Under the pieces are notes generated by a model. It was given only the letters and a program-made list of their open reading frames with translations. It searched no databases and had not been told where the DNA came from. 64,000 nucleotides of DNA from Tricholoma matsutake (lineage: Eukaryota > Basidiomycota > Agaricomycetes > Agaricales > Tricholomataceae): positions 3,844,001 through 3,908,000 of the forward strand of contig AP026547.1 in the NCBI GenBank assembly GCA_026075535.2, given 5' to 3'. Of this stretch, positions 23,443 to 34,927 are shown one piece after another; the stretch's first letter is position 1; each line of letters opens with the position of its first letter. A program made the position numbers and the translations under genes.

Positions 23443-24426
23443 GTGTATGTCAATTTGCATGGTGATTGGGTAGTGGTCCATCGTTACTGGGCATGCTGCA
23501 TCTTCCATGTTGCACTTGATGATCATGTCAGCTAGGTTTTCCATGCAGAATATGTTGTCAACTCTCGTATGGTTTCCTGTGCTGTGCGATCGCAGGGTTG
23601 TAATTTGTGGGGGTAGGGCCATTTTCATGTTGTGACATCCCAACATGTTTAGCAGCAGTTGTGTGACATCAAGGTTCTGGGTTGTGAAGAGGTGTGCATT
23701 GTGGGCTTTGTCCCATAGTGGGTGGTGGCAGTTGAAGTCTCCTAACCATATGGTGTGTAGTGGACCTGCTATGTGTCGTTGTCTCTCTCAATTTTGCATG
23801 TAAGCGGATACATGTGTCAGTGCATTGTTGTTGTTACAGTCATTGTAAATGTTGATGATTCATAATGTGCCAAACTGACCTTGAATCTCTATCACCGTGA
23901 TGTCTGGATGTTCGATGTTGATTTGCTTCCATGTGTCTGTGAGTAGGTTAGTGTTGACGAGTATCACTAACCTTGTTCTATCCAGGTGATCCTGATGTGT
24001 ATTGGGGTATATTGTTATCCAGTTGCGATTGGCATGGGTTTTACCGTTGAAATCCATGTAGGGTTCTTGTATCACACATATGTTGTATTTGTTTCTTCGT
24101 AGGCTTTCTAAAAGGTCTAGCTGGCTTTCTAGCAATTTGTTGACATTTTGCTGCCACATTTGAAATGGTCACTGGATTTGTTCTTGTTCTTGGTTTTCAA
24201 GCATCTTGATATTCGAAGGGTGTGTGTTCCCTACATGTTGGTATTGCTGGTGGCAGGCCTGGGCCTGCGTTCTCATTGTATTCAGTTGGGTGGTTGCCCA
24301 TCGGTCACTTTGTTGTGTGAGGTTGTTGCATGGTTGTTGTTGGCTGTTTGTCTGGCTATTCTTGATGTAGTTGTCTAGCGTGGATTGTACTGGCTTTGTG
24401 GGCCATCCATTATCTGTTGGTCCCAT
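23443..24426 (-). pseudogene. LINE A ORF2 start: APE-type endonuclease
   Basis: ATG 24426 opens ORF2. Endonuclease motifs in order: VIQEPYMDF (about 24060), INIYND (about 23850), WLGDFNCHHPLWD (about 23730), RVDNIFC (about 23560), and TMDHYPI (about 23470), matching the catalytic N, E, GDFN and final DH residues of the EEP superfamily. In-frame TGA at 24169-24171, 23860-23862 and 23788-23790. The domain nicks target DNA to prime reverse transcription. It stops at the gypsy A 5' LTR; RT continues at 3485. Confidence 0.85.
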
Positions 24427-26121
24427 GTTAGCATCTGTTCAGTAGTTTCTGCACCTACTCTGTGATTGTTCATGAGGGGAAGGGGGCCTTCCCCGTTGTC
24501 ATACAGTTTGCCATTCCTCCATGAAACTTGTTGCATGTCTGTCTCCTCTGTAATGGTCATTCCATCCTGAGTTTGGTTGCCAATGCTGCATCTGTTGATT
24601 GCCTATAACTGGTTCTGGTTCATTCAGTAATTTCCATGACATTGGGGTCATTATTGGGAAGAACTTATACTTATTCTCTGGGACCCATTCCTGAATCTTG
24701 TCTTTTTCCTCTTTGAATGCTGGACAGTTCCTATCCGCCGCTCCATGTCCTTTGGCTCCAGTATCTTTGCAATTGGTGCATCTGAAGGATGCTGTCTCTG
24801 TGATGTTGCACTGTGATGTTCTGTGCTGTTCACCGCATTGTGCACAGATATCTGTTGTCGCCTTGCAGTCAGGGACATAATGACCAAACTTTTGACATTT
24901 CAGGCATCTTCGCAGTTCTGTGAGCATCTTGTGGACATTTGAGTGTTTGCCTTTGATGAACATGCCATATTCAATTGTGTTGTTGGCTCCCCATCGACTG
25001 TTGACCGAATATGACATGTGCTACCTTTTGACCATTCGCGTGTAGGTGCGGAGGTTTGATGTACTTCAAATATGCAATGGTGTCCCTGGAGAGCATGCTG
25101 TCCTCTTCGACCTTTGCATGAGCATAGCTGGAACTTGCATCGAATGTAGTTGGTATGAATTCTGCTATAACATAAAAGAGCTTATTTTGTATGTTGGATG
25201 TGCCGCCGTAGTTCACTATGAAAGGTGTTTGGACCTCTGGTTGTTTTACCCAGTCCACCACGTTTTGCTGTTAAGCTGGTAGAGTACATTGCTGTTGCAT
25301 AGTTTCCATGCTCCAACAAAAGTCATACCCTCTGGTTTGTCCGCGGCTTGCATGCCCATGAGATCTAGGGTGGTGTTCACCTTCACCACTAGGTTCTTTT
25401 CTGATAAAATTTCTAAAGTGTTGTTGATAGTATTAGGATCCTTTTGAATCAATATCTGCCTATCGGTTATCTCTCCTCTCACTATGATTGATGTGGTATG
25501 TGCTGGGGGGCCCTGTTGCTGCATTACCATTGCATACGTTGCTTGGTGATTTTGAGTGGGTGGTGTCATTATGTCTGTGTTTGCATTTGCATTTTTGGCT
25601 GTCTTCTCTGTCAGCTCATGTGTTGCATGCATAAGTTGGTCTGCTGTTTCTTGGAAGCCTTCGAAGCCTTTGTTGAAGTTGGCCATCTTTCCTTTGAAGT
25701 CCTTTGCTGCCACTATAACATGTTCGACTTCATCCCTCATGGTCTCTACTTTGGCTGTGAATGTCTTGATGCATTCCTGGAGTTGGGACTTGATGGTTGC
25801 CATGATCATGTTGGCCATGTGCTGTGTGCTTGCATCTTCCAATAGGAATGCAACCATTCTGATTCCATCCATTAACATTTTCGGCATCCTGGCTGCAGTG
25901 TTTCTGAACTGAAATAGAATGTGAGATAGGGTTTGTAGATTGACAGGTTTACCATGGACTATGTATTCCTTCGCTATGAGGAATTCCATTGCCTGTTCTT
26001 TTGATCTAATGTTGGTGTTCAAGCTGTTGGCATTATCTGAGCCTTTCTGCATCTTTTTTGTTGTTGTCACGGCCGTTTTCTGTCTTGTTTGTGGTATTGT
26101 GGGTGTGGCAGATTGAGACAT
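24375..26121 (-). pseudogene. LINE A ORF1 (gag-like, CCHC knuckles)
   Basis: ATG 26121 (MSQSATPTIP). The N-terminal half is helical, with a coiled-coil-like stretch about residues 110-190. After frameshifts near 25255 and 24990 come three zinc knuckles (24745-24910): CLKCQKFGHYVPDC, CAQCGEQHRTSQC and CTNCKDTG...H...C. The C-terminal tail overlaps the ORF2 start by about 50 bp. ORF1 proteins bind LINE RNA. Degenerate by frameshifts only. Confidence 0.82.
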
Positions 26122-26385
26122 TGTAAGTTAAGATAGTATGTCTATGGAGAATGTGGTTTTGATGCTATTCTATCCTTATTATCATCCCCCTTCTCTTCTT
26201 CTCCAGTTCTATGAACCATGGGAAGATGTTGAGCTGGTGGCAGTACAAGATCAAGGAGTGTCCTATTTTTATAATAATCATAGCCAAGTCAAATCTTGAT
26301 AAAAATGTCTTAAAAGTTGGACCAAACAATGGGGAATTACAATGTCCATCCATCCATACAATGGTTATAAGTCCAGGTAATATTT
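26122..26385 (-). other. Probable LINE A 5' UTR and flank
   Basis: No coding frame of note. Upstream of the LINE ORF1 start, so probably 5' UTR; the element's exact 5' end is not visible. Confidence 0.35.
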
Positions 26386-26393
26386 GCTAGGAT

Positions 26394-27849
26394 TAGTGTT
26401 TAAAGGTCCAGTTGGGTGGACCAAAAAAATGACTGCAACCCAACTGAACCCAACCTAATGCAACCAGACCATCAGTTGTGGTTGCCCACTTTTGTGGTTG
26501 GTTGGGTTGCTGGTTGCCTTACTTTGAAAATATTTGAAAACTGTTAGAAAACTGGTTGCAATCAGTTGCAACCAGTCTCTTGTAGTATATAATATATCCT
26601 ATATATGTACTTATAATTACATTGATAGTAAGAAAAAAGAACTAATGAAAGTACTAATTATTATTATCAATACTATATTTATGTGCAATGGGACAAGCCT
26701 GGGGAAAAAGTAGTCATTTCATGGGTGCTTATATACCCTGTGGCCACACACAGACCATGTGATCATGTTTGTGCTCCCAAAAACCAAAGTGGCACCACTT
26801 CCTGGATAATTTCCCATGACTACAACAGCAACATCAACCACACTGTGTTCATGAAAACAACCCACAACTGAACAAACACAAAGTAGGCGGCCCAAATGAT
26901 GAACAAGTGTCATTTGGGCCCTAGGGTACATTTTTTTATAGTTGATTTCTTCCTCTCACTAACTAACTAACTAACTCAAAGCCTTTTCTTTTAGGTACCT
27001 GTTAGTTTGATAACAAAATCACTAAAGCCTGTTGCTGCCACTGTGAGCTGCTGCTCGCAGGGTGGCAATGGGCCATTTCTGGACCACAACTGTGCCCAAT
27101 GCTGCCACCTCACCCTATGCCACATCACAAAGCACCACCACCCTGCCTGTGAGTCACTGCTCATAGGGGGAGATGGAGGTGCTGATGATAGTGGAATGGG
27201 GGGATGCCAAATGACAACACAAAGACAAATGGCTGGGATGGCGAATGGTGGGTACAATGAATGACAGGGATAGCAAATGGTGGGGACAATGGATGGTGAG
27301 GACAATGGGGATGATGACAAAGAATAAATACCAGGGATGATGATGTGGCATAACAGCAGGGTGAGGATGATGACAATGAATGCAGGGGATGATGATGCCA
27401 AACACAGGACAACAATGCTGAATGCAGGATGATGATGCCAAACACAGGATGATGATGCTGAATGCAGGGGACAACAATGAGCACAACCCTACCCTCATTG
27501 CCAATGCAAGAGTGGGGTTGTTTTTTAGGTTTTCTTTTTCTTTTTTGTCTTATTTTCTCATTTTTGTTTTTTTTGCTCTTTGGATGACTCCTCACTGCTG
27601 TGAGCACCTGCTTGCAGGGTGCATTGTAATTAGTTGTATTTAAAATATAGTAAACTTTAATTATATAGTGAAAAATGCTGGAAAAACTGGTTTAAACCAG
27701 TTTTTCCAGAGCAACCAAACTGACTAGGACCAGTCCTAGGCAGTTCAGTTGTGGTCCTGCCAATTTGGGCAACTGTTTGGACCGGTTGCAGTCCATAGTT
27801 GCCCCTTTTGGGGGCGAAAAACTGGACTGAACTGGACCTTAGAACACTA
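26394..27849. mobile_element. Non-autonomous hAT-like DNA transposon (1,456 bp)
   Basis: Ends are TAGTGTTTAAAGGTCCAGTT (left) and the inverted TAGTGTTCTAAGGTCCAGTT (right). Flanked by a perfect 8-bp duplication GCTAGGAT (26386-26393 and 27850-27857). TAGTG fits the hAT TIR pattern YARNG. The interior has subterminal GGTTGCAACC-type repeats and a GATGATGATGCC-rich block (27340-27480), with no transposase frame. High confidence from the TIR plus duplication; superfamily by inference. Confidence 0.88.
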
Positions 27850-27884
27850 GCTAGGATATATATGGGTTATATTAGTACAACAAA

Positions 27885-28063
27885 TTTCATGACAAAACAT
27901 TGGTCTGAACCAGTCTTTTTCAGTCTTTTAACCAGAAATGACCAGTCCTAGGTGGTCCAGTTCAGTTCTAGCAGTATCTGGGTTGGTCCTAGACCAGTTT
28001 AGGTTGTGGTCTTTCCATTTTTGGGTCAAAAAACTAAACTGGACTGGACCCTTAAACACTAGG
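27885..28063. mobile_element. Right-end fragment of a related hAT-like element
   Basis: Ends GGACCCTTAAACACTA, the same terminus as the 26394-27849 element, and its preceding 150 bp resemble that element's right end (GACCAGTCCTAGG, GTTCAGTT). No matching left end is seen. Confidence 0.6.
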
Positions 28064-28083
28064 TCTACCATAGGAATGAAAAT

Positions 28084-28680
28084 ATGATCCTGGAGCATAG
28101 GCATTTTCACATGCTGTTCAAGCAGCATGGGTGGTATAATGGCACCATTACTGTTTATAGTTGGTGACTGCACAAGAGGCAAGGTGGGACTTTGGGCAGT
28201 GACTACCACTCTTTTTGCTGCTGCCTGTCTTTCACCTTGTTACCTCATTGGTGTCCATGGGAGAAGGAGGATTTGTTATTATTGGAGCCCAAGGGCTCCA
28301 ATTGTTTAGGCTGCCACTTTGGGTTGGCACCCTTGCAGAAAGCTTATTGGCCTGGTTAGGTCTGCTAGGCTTTGAAACTGCTGTTCACTGTGAAGCTTCA
28401 GCAATGATAGAATCCTTGACATGTTTAAATGTCAAGCCAGAGGTTGTGGTCATATTTAGGACCATTGCAGATAGGGAGTTGAACTTGCATGGCATCACAG
28501 CAAGTAAGATCATTGCCTGTACAAGTTTGGGGATGGTGACATTAGCAGCCATGAGGTGCTGGAATTTGTCTGCCATCTTGGCAATTTCTGGTGCAGGGTT
28601 TACAGCCAGAATATTAATAGAAATGGCAGACCTGAAGTCCATGAAGACTTGTGAAGGTCCATCTACTCCATAAGGCATGA
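28084..28680 (-). pseudogene. copia gag fragment
   Basis: The minus-strand frame with GVDGPSQVFMDFR, ANVTIPKLVQAMILLA and TFKHVKDSIIAEAS matches copia A gag (about 4690-4970) closely but is diverged. Neither LTR nor pol is adjacent. A dead fragment of the same family. Confidence 0.85.
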
Positions 28681-28800
28681 CTTGGGTATGGGTAACACCG
28701 TGTGTTTCCACTTATGGGTATGCTCGGGTACAGGTTTGGATTTCCGTACCCAAGGCAAAACTGTACCCATACCCACAGTGTTACGGGTATCACAGTACTG
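28676..28800. repeat. GGGTA-rich inverted repeat fragment
   Basis: The inverted pair GGGTATGGGTA...GTACCCATACCC and the motif GTGTTACGGGTAT are shared with the block at 38226-38400. Probably a MITE-like fragment. From here to 28956 there is no gene. Confidence 0.45.
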
Positions 28801-28956
28801 GTCCAATGGTCACATGTTTTATCAAATGACTTTGTTGATCAACATCAACAACAACAACAATGGCTTGATGAAAATGGCAACTGCTACCAACACCCTCATT
28901 CTAAATGCAAGTGGGGGGTGTTTTTTCTACTAGACAACGATGACACGCCCCCCTCA

Positions 28957-29317
28957 TGTTGAGAATGACACCATGAGTGCATGCAAACACCGTATTGCCA
29001 AATACGGATCTCAGCACGTTAATTGATGTGTGTCCTATATTTAGTGCATCCCTTTGATGCACATGTTTGTATCCATGTCATGGATACCTTTGTACCATTC
29101 TTCTTTATCTAACCTGACTCGTATATATACAGTAGACGGATACCAGATCACCTCAGTCACTTATACAGAGACTGAGGTGAGTAACAACTTATTATTTAGT
29201 AGCGATTGATTACTTACTGTACTTATAGTTCACTCTTGTTGTACTAGGTACAGTACTAATACAGTCACTTATACAGAGACTGAGTTCACTCTTGTTGTAC
29301 TAGGTTGATTTTCTACA
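28957..29317 (+). repeat. copia B 5' LTR
   Basis: 361 bp from TGTTGAGAAT to TTTTCTACA, followed at once by the GGTTATGGGCC primer-binding motif (29318-29328), as in copia A. It contains two copies of a CTTATACAGAGACTGAG segment (about 29160 and 29267). No 3' LTR is in the window. Confidence 0.75.
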
Positions 29318-29534
29318 GGTTATGGGCCACTCCCATTGCATTTAGACAATGGTAGAAAATCTCCTAGCCACTCAGCGTTTATCTATGCCATTTTTGATTG
29401 GACCCCTAGATCACTTGGATCTCAGATCACAACTTAACAGGATCAGACTACCCAACCCGTTTTCCCTCCTTTGTCTTCTTTGACATCGCCCTACTCGATG
29501 CTCACCTGCCATTACCACTGCCACTTGCTACACT

Positions 29535-30206
29535 ATGGTTGCTGAAACAAACCCACCTTCTATTTCTCTCATCAAGTTGTCAGTTCAGTACTCAGGGGAG
29601 AAGTTGGACAAACTTAAGTCTAATTACAAAGAATGGTGCAAGGAAATCACAATCGCCCTCTCGCTGAATGGACTCTATGAATATGTGACCAGTGATATTA
29701 CCCCACCTACATCTACAGAAACCTGTGCTCTTGCGAACTGGGCAGCTAACTCGCGTCTTGTGTATGCCTTTCTTGCTTCCAGTGTTTCCCCATCCGAGCC
29801 CCCATTCCTTGATATCAAGAAGGGCCCTGATGTAAATTGGAAAACTCTCCAATATCATCATCAGAAGGAAGGCCCAGTCTGCCCAGTCCAATTGCTCCAG
29901 CAAGCACTTTCCATCCAGTGCTCAAAGGATGTGCCACTTCCCAAAATGGCAGAAAGGATTTGTACTCTCATTGAACGTGCTTTTGCCATGGGGGACATAA
30001 AAGCTTACCTACTCTGTTGTATTGCCCTCCTTAATTCCCTTAGTGACAACTTCCCACATGCACAATCCATTATATCCCATGACATCGCTGCCTCGACTGC
30101 CAGTTCCCCATATGGGTCAAAGGACATCCACATGTTCCTGGAGAATGAACAGTCTCTCCTTGAGAACAACCAGTGTCATGATTCTCACTCCACCATTGCG
30201 CTTACT
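29535..30206 (+). pseudogene. copia B gag, truncated
   Basis: ATG 29535, open for about 224 codons. The N-terminal block VAETNPPSISLIKLS and YSGEKLDKLKSNYKEWCKE, then TSDITPP and ANWAANSRLVYAFL, fit a copia-type gag. It is cut at 30207 by retroposon copy 4; no pol follows. Intact as far as it goes. Confidence 0.7.
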
Positions 30207-31131
30207 CACGCTCCTTGACTTGTTACAACCACCATAAACAGTGGTAAACATTCCTGCTTGATGTTGGTAGCAATGTCGAGACTGCAATTTTTGTCCGATC
30301 TTTGATCGGATTTCACCATTACAAATGCTCTCAGTGACTCTAGGCCTGGCCTGAGTTGCTAAGAGATCTGTCCATCTGATCCCCGGGGATGTCCCGGTCA
30401 TTGTTTCTGACAGTGACTGCTATCTGTCTCGTTCTCCTGGGCTTTGAGGATCCTGACTAGGTGAGTGTTGTCTATGAAAGAGTAGTCTGGGTCCCTCTGG
30501 GGGCTTAGAGTGGGTGTAAGATGCCTGCTTCAATGCTCGCCCAAGTCGATGCACTCATTTAGTTGGGGGAGATCTGGCTTAGGGGGGAGGGACATTTTTA
30601 CTGGACTGTTGGTTGTCTTTGAGGCTTCCAACCTCCATGCTCTGTGAGTCACTACTACTAGGGACATGATACACTGACTACCTGCTTGGAATACACCGTC
30701 GTTAAAAGGGGCCAGGTGATGGTGCCCCCTGACAGCTAGGTTTAAGTGCCCACCAAAGTGTGATAGCACACTTTGGGCAGCGCTTATAAATACTTTGGTG
30801 GCCGCTCCTCACCACCAATTCTTTACCTCCAGTGCTCACTCTTCTGGGGTGCTATGACCCGGGTTCAATCTTCTCCCACCAGGCAGCAGGATGTGTGGCC
30901 TGCTTGCCCCCTCGGAGCATTTGGAGGCTGCATCGGGTGGACCCGGAATTCAGATAAGGGACCAACCATTATCAACTCCACGCTACGTAGCTCGATTTCT
31001 ACCATCATCTACTACTGCTAACTCGCTCTCAATGCCCAAATGGGGAAACCAGAGACCGAACTACACACTGGGGCCTTCACGAACCCCCCCTATTCATGGG
31101 TGTCATCTCTGACAATGATGCCCTGTATGTT
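30207..31131 (+). mobile_element. Poly-A-tailed retroposon, copy 4 (5' part only)
   Basis: Starts CACGCTCCTTGACTTGTTAC, the family 5' end, and runs about 925 bp into the ORF (ATG 31032, then a frameshift), breaking at GATGCCC. The 3' part and tail are missing. Inserted in copia B gag. Confidence 0.8.
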
Positions 31132-31164
31132 AAGACTATAGGTCTCGACTCAGCCTTGGCTTCA

Positions 31165-31425
31165 TGTGTTGCAGTTGGAGGCTTTCCAACTGTATCAGTA
31201 TCGCACTAGGAGACTTTCCTAGTGTATCGGGCTTCCTGCCTTCACTTGGGTACTTCCTCAAGTAGTCACGGCTATCCATACTCAGAGGCTTTCTGAGTAG
31301 ACCGTTCGTTTGTGTATCACAGTTGGAGGCTTTCCAACTGTCGAGTTTGGGTTATCACAGCTAGGGGCTTCCTGAGCTGTTGAGTTTGAGTGTATCACAA
31401 CTAAGGGACTTCCTTAGTTGTCAAG
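31165..31425. repeat. Array of seven small hairpins with a conserved 5-nt loop
   Basis: Seven stem-loops start at about 31172, 31204, 31244, 31279, 31319, 31357 and 31397 (spacing 32-40 bp). The loops are GGCTT, GACTT, TACTT, GGCTT, GGCTT, GGCTT and GACTT. The stems differ but pair: for example CAGTTGGA/TCCAACTG, CACTAGGA/TCCTAGTG, TACTCAGA/TCTGAGTA and ACAACTAAGG/CCTTAGTTGT. TATCAC or a close variant precedes several. Units 3 and 6 have one bulge each. No protein frame crosses it. Function unknown; see findings. Confidence 0.8.
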
Positions 31426-31439
31426 TGTTCTGGTTGAGT

Positions 31440-32961
31440 CTAAGACCGTTGGTTGAATTAGGTCAAGCTGGAGAATACACAGAGAGGGAGAGAAGAAAGG
31501 TAATATCAAAGGAGATGAATGGGCTGAGGAACAAGGGTTGGTGTTGTTTCGAGGAAAAGTGTATGTACCGAAGGATCAGGATTTGCAAAGGGAGATCGTC
31601 TGGTTACATCACAATATGCCGATTGCCAGACACCCAGGAAGATGGAAGATGTTGGAATTAGTAATGAGAAATTATTGGTGGCCTGGAATTTTGAAGTATG
31701 TGTTGGGGTATGTGGATGGATGTGATATGTGCATGAGGGGGAAGAAATTTCCAGAGAAACCTGCAGGAAAATTAATGCCGAACCCTATACCTAAAGCACT
31801 GTGGCGAGATATATCTGTGGATTTTATTACCAGATTACCCAAGGCTCAAGGGTACGATGCAATATTCATAGTATGCGACTGCTTCACAAAGGAGGTCCAT
31901 ATTATTCCTACTACTACAGAAACCTCATCATTGGGCTTGGCGCGCCTCTATCTAAATCAGGTATGGCGGTTACATGGGTTACCTGATACTGTTATCTCCG
32001 ATCGTGGACCACAATTTGCTTCTGCATTTATGTGAGAACTAAACAACATATCGGGAATTCAAACTAAATTATCTATGGCATATCACCCGCAGACTGATGG
32101 GCAGACAGAGAGAATGAATCAGGAGTTGGAGCAGTACCTACGTATGTTTGTCAACTACCGACAAACTGACTGGCCCGAATGGTTGGCAATTGCCAAATTT
32201 TCCCACAATAACAAATTCCATTCGGCTACTCGTATGTCACCCTTTTTCGCAAATTATGGATATCATCCTCCCATGGGAGTAGAACCCAGAAGGGAAGTCA
32301 AAGTACAGTCGGTAGAAGACTCTGTATCTAAGATGCAAAAGGTACAAGAGGAAGCAGAGGCAGCATTGAAGAAAGCACGTGATGACATGATGCGACATGC
32401 AGATCGTACTTGAGCACGCGCTCCAGAGTACAAAGTTGGTGACTTGGTATGGCTAATACCAAGGACCTGAATATTCCATGACCTTCGAGGAAACTTACGG
32501 AGAAACAAGTTGGCCCATATGCAATCTCTAAAGTGATCTTGCCCAATGTGGTAGTGCTAAAATTACCCTGATCATTCAAGATTGATCCTGAGATTAACAT
32601 ATCCCGCCTATGCCCTTACCACCCACCCACTATTCCTGGCCAACAAACTACTCCGCAACCTCCAATAATAGTAGAAGGTGCTCCAGAATACATAGTTGAA
32701 GAAATTCTAGACTCACATCTTCAACGGAACAAATTGGAGTTCCTAATAAAGTGGAAAAACTATACCGATGAAAATAATTTGTGGGAACCTGAAGAGAATT
32801 GTAAGCAAGCATGTAACGCAATCACCCAATTCTTTAAACGTAATCCAAATGCTCCGCATTGCATTGCGAGAATGGTGTATGAGGGGATGAGATTCCGGCC
32901 TTACCAAAATTTCACAGAGGGGACAGACACAATATTTTCTCGCCTGGAAGTCGAGGCATAA
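31440..32961 (+). pseudogene. Chromovirus gypsy B: integrase and chromodomain
   Basis: The frame opens in the integrase zinc-binding domain (HHNMPIARHPG...CDMCMRGK, 31607-31740), then integrase core ISVDFITRLP, VISDRGPQFAS and [10 protein letters not shown] (31810-32130), a GPF-like LVWL...GPYAIS region (32450-32530) and a chromodomain VEEILDSHLQRNKLEFLIKW ending near 32850. In-frame TGA at 32033-32035, 32411-32413, 32479-32481 and 32569-32571, several where Arg is usual (FM-R-EL, RPS). Stop TAA near 32960. The 5' part of the element is missing. Confidence 0.9.
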
Positions 32962-32972
32962 AAGGGGGGTAA

Positions 32973-33374
32973 TGTTAGGAAACCACCCCATTACCTAATA
33001 AAATTTCATTTTTATTTCATTATGTTGAATTATGCTACATGATGCCAAATTACGCTACACTTTGATAGCATGAGAATTTTATTTTGCACGCATCAAAATG
33101 TACGCGCATGTACAAGTGCGTCGGTAACAACAATGTACAATATGTGTAACATAGTATATAAACCCTAAATATATGCCTAGGGGACCCCAGTTGTGTTCTC
33201 TTAGGTATTCCACCTATGTTTTCGGTGTGAAAGGCCTATCTCAACAAACTCACCTATTAATAACCCCTTGGATCAAAACCATCAGTTCCCCCATCATGAG
33301 CATGGATCCCGCCCCCTTCTTGTAGAGAGAACCTGCACAGTCTTAGCTAGCAGATAGTGGGTGTCGCCCTAACA
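32973..33374 (+). repeat. gypsy B 3' LTR
   Basis: 402 bp from TGTTAGGAAACC to GCCCTAACA (terminal inverted TGTTAGG/CCTAACA). Preceded by the purine tract AAAAGGGGGGTAA (32960-32972). Confidence 0.85.
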
Positions 33375-34199
33375 CACATGAAATCTGGTGAATTTGACTT
33401 CTGGTTCATAAAAAATGGTTAGGAATTGAGCAAGATATAACCAAATCTATTTTTGTACAAGTATTTTGTTGTATCAGATTGATTTTCATTTCATCTTACT
33501 CATATGTTGATCATTTGCTTGATTCTACATTTGCCCCCCCCTGGTGGATGGGATGAACCCTGCTGACTTCCTCAACCATGTCAGGATCACCCTCTGACTG
33601 CACCACTCCAAGCTAGTGGCCCAGTCTGCTTCTATGCAAGCTGGGAACATCTCAGTGTCTACAGACATAGTGGCCTCTGAGGAGGACCTATGATGCTTTA
33701 AGGAGCCCACAAGGCATTCCCTTTTGTGCTGCAGGTAGATGCAGCATTACCCACATCCACATCATACCTCAAACTGGTTGATGTGTCTTAAAGATTTTTC
33801 TCTTTCCATTCGATCTCTTCCATCCACCTCCTCGAGAACATGTCCATCCTCACTGAACTTGCCCTTCCCATCCTTGAACATGCAAAATCAATGCCCGAGG
33901 CTGGCAAAGCTGAAGAGTTGGACTTCAAAGTATGGGGTTGAGGTTTCTGTGAGAAAATGGTATGTCTTGTCGTTTTCTTTGTTTATCTGCTTCCTAATCT
34001 CATTTGATAGGCTGAATACGACGACCTGATTGGGTCATTCAATGAGGCACGCAATGAACATGTGCAGGCGATGTTGGATGAGGCCATCGGGCTGTTTGTG
34101 CCATTTGCTTGTGAGGGCTGGCTGTCTTGGGGGGGGCAAGTATCTGTTTGAGGAGTATTTGAGGACAATTGAGGAAGAGAGGAAGAGAGAGGAGGACTA
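33375..34199 (+). other. Unrecognised gene-like remnant
   Basis: Weak coding character on the plus strand: NPADFLNHVRITL (33556-33594, broken by TGA), ENMSILTELALPILEHAKSM (33836 on), then after a possible intron (GTATGT 33960 to TTGATAG about 34010) EYDDLIGSFNEARNEHVQ (34017 on). The last frame runs into retroposon copy 5. No family recognised. Confidence 0.3.
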
Positions 34200-34927
34200 T
34201 GTGGCGATGCCAACAGCTCCAGCAGAGCTTCAATCTGGGGAACCCTCGTCCCCAGTACAGTGCAGTCGTCATCCCAGATGGCCATGCTATTACTAGTGTG
34301 GGGCGTTCTGCTCCACACCCATCACTGCCAGTCCGCTGGCTGCTGTCGGGTTGGTGACAAGTGTCGCCACCCTTTACCTTCTCCCTGCTGCGGGGGGGAT
34401 GATGTCATCGAGTGCATGCATCTGCTAGCATATGCTCAAGGGGGGCCTCGGCCCCTTGCCTACGGCAGTTCTGGTGAATAACCAGGTGAACAACCAGCTG
34501 CCACACTACTGTCACTCATGCATGGCATGGTGATGGTCCACCTCATTCGTCTGGGGTGGTCAATCCTCGTTGGCTGGAAAAACGCAGATGGTTATTCCTC
34601 CCACAAGGGGGGATTTATGGTGAATTAACACTGCTGCACCTGATTCGACTTCAGTCGGATATGTGGCTGGGGGACCATTTTTCTCCAGCGGGCGATCTAA
34701 TGGCTTGCTTCTGGAGGGGGGGGCCCCCTGCTAGATTATTGCCTTTCCTGTCTGAGAGGACAATGTCTGTGGCACTGCCCACCTGAAGTGGCTAAAGCAG
34801 GGACCTGGGTGGGGGATGGGTGAGGGGAACGTGTAGATATAGTAGTACCCTAGTTTGTACCCTGCTCCGTGGACTGCGTTTGAGCCCCACATTATACATT
34901 GTTGACCCCCCAAAAAAAAAAAAAAAA
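34200..34927 (+). mobile_element. Poly-A-tailed retroposon, copy 5, 5'-truncated
   Basis: Begins inside the ORF end (CTCCAGCAGAGCTTCAATCT) and continues to the family tail, here TTATACATTGTTGACC plus poly-A (34912-34927). About 730 bp of 3' end only; 5' truncation is typical of LINE-mediated copying. No clear duplication found. Confidence 0.8.

Noticed and set aside
3486..23447. Five-base target duplication for gypsy A
   Set aside because: Right flank GTGTA and left flank TCCCC do not match; I did not force one.
31165..31425. CRISPR or tRNA array at the hairpins
   Set aside because: The repeats are not identical, spacers are not constant, and no tRNA fold is present; the stems covary instead.
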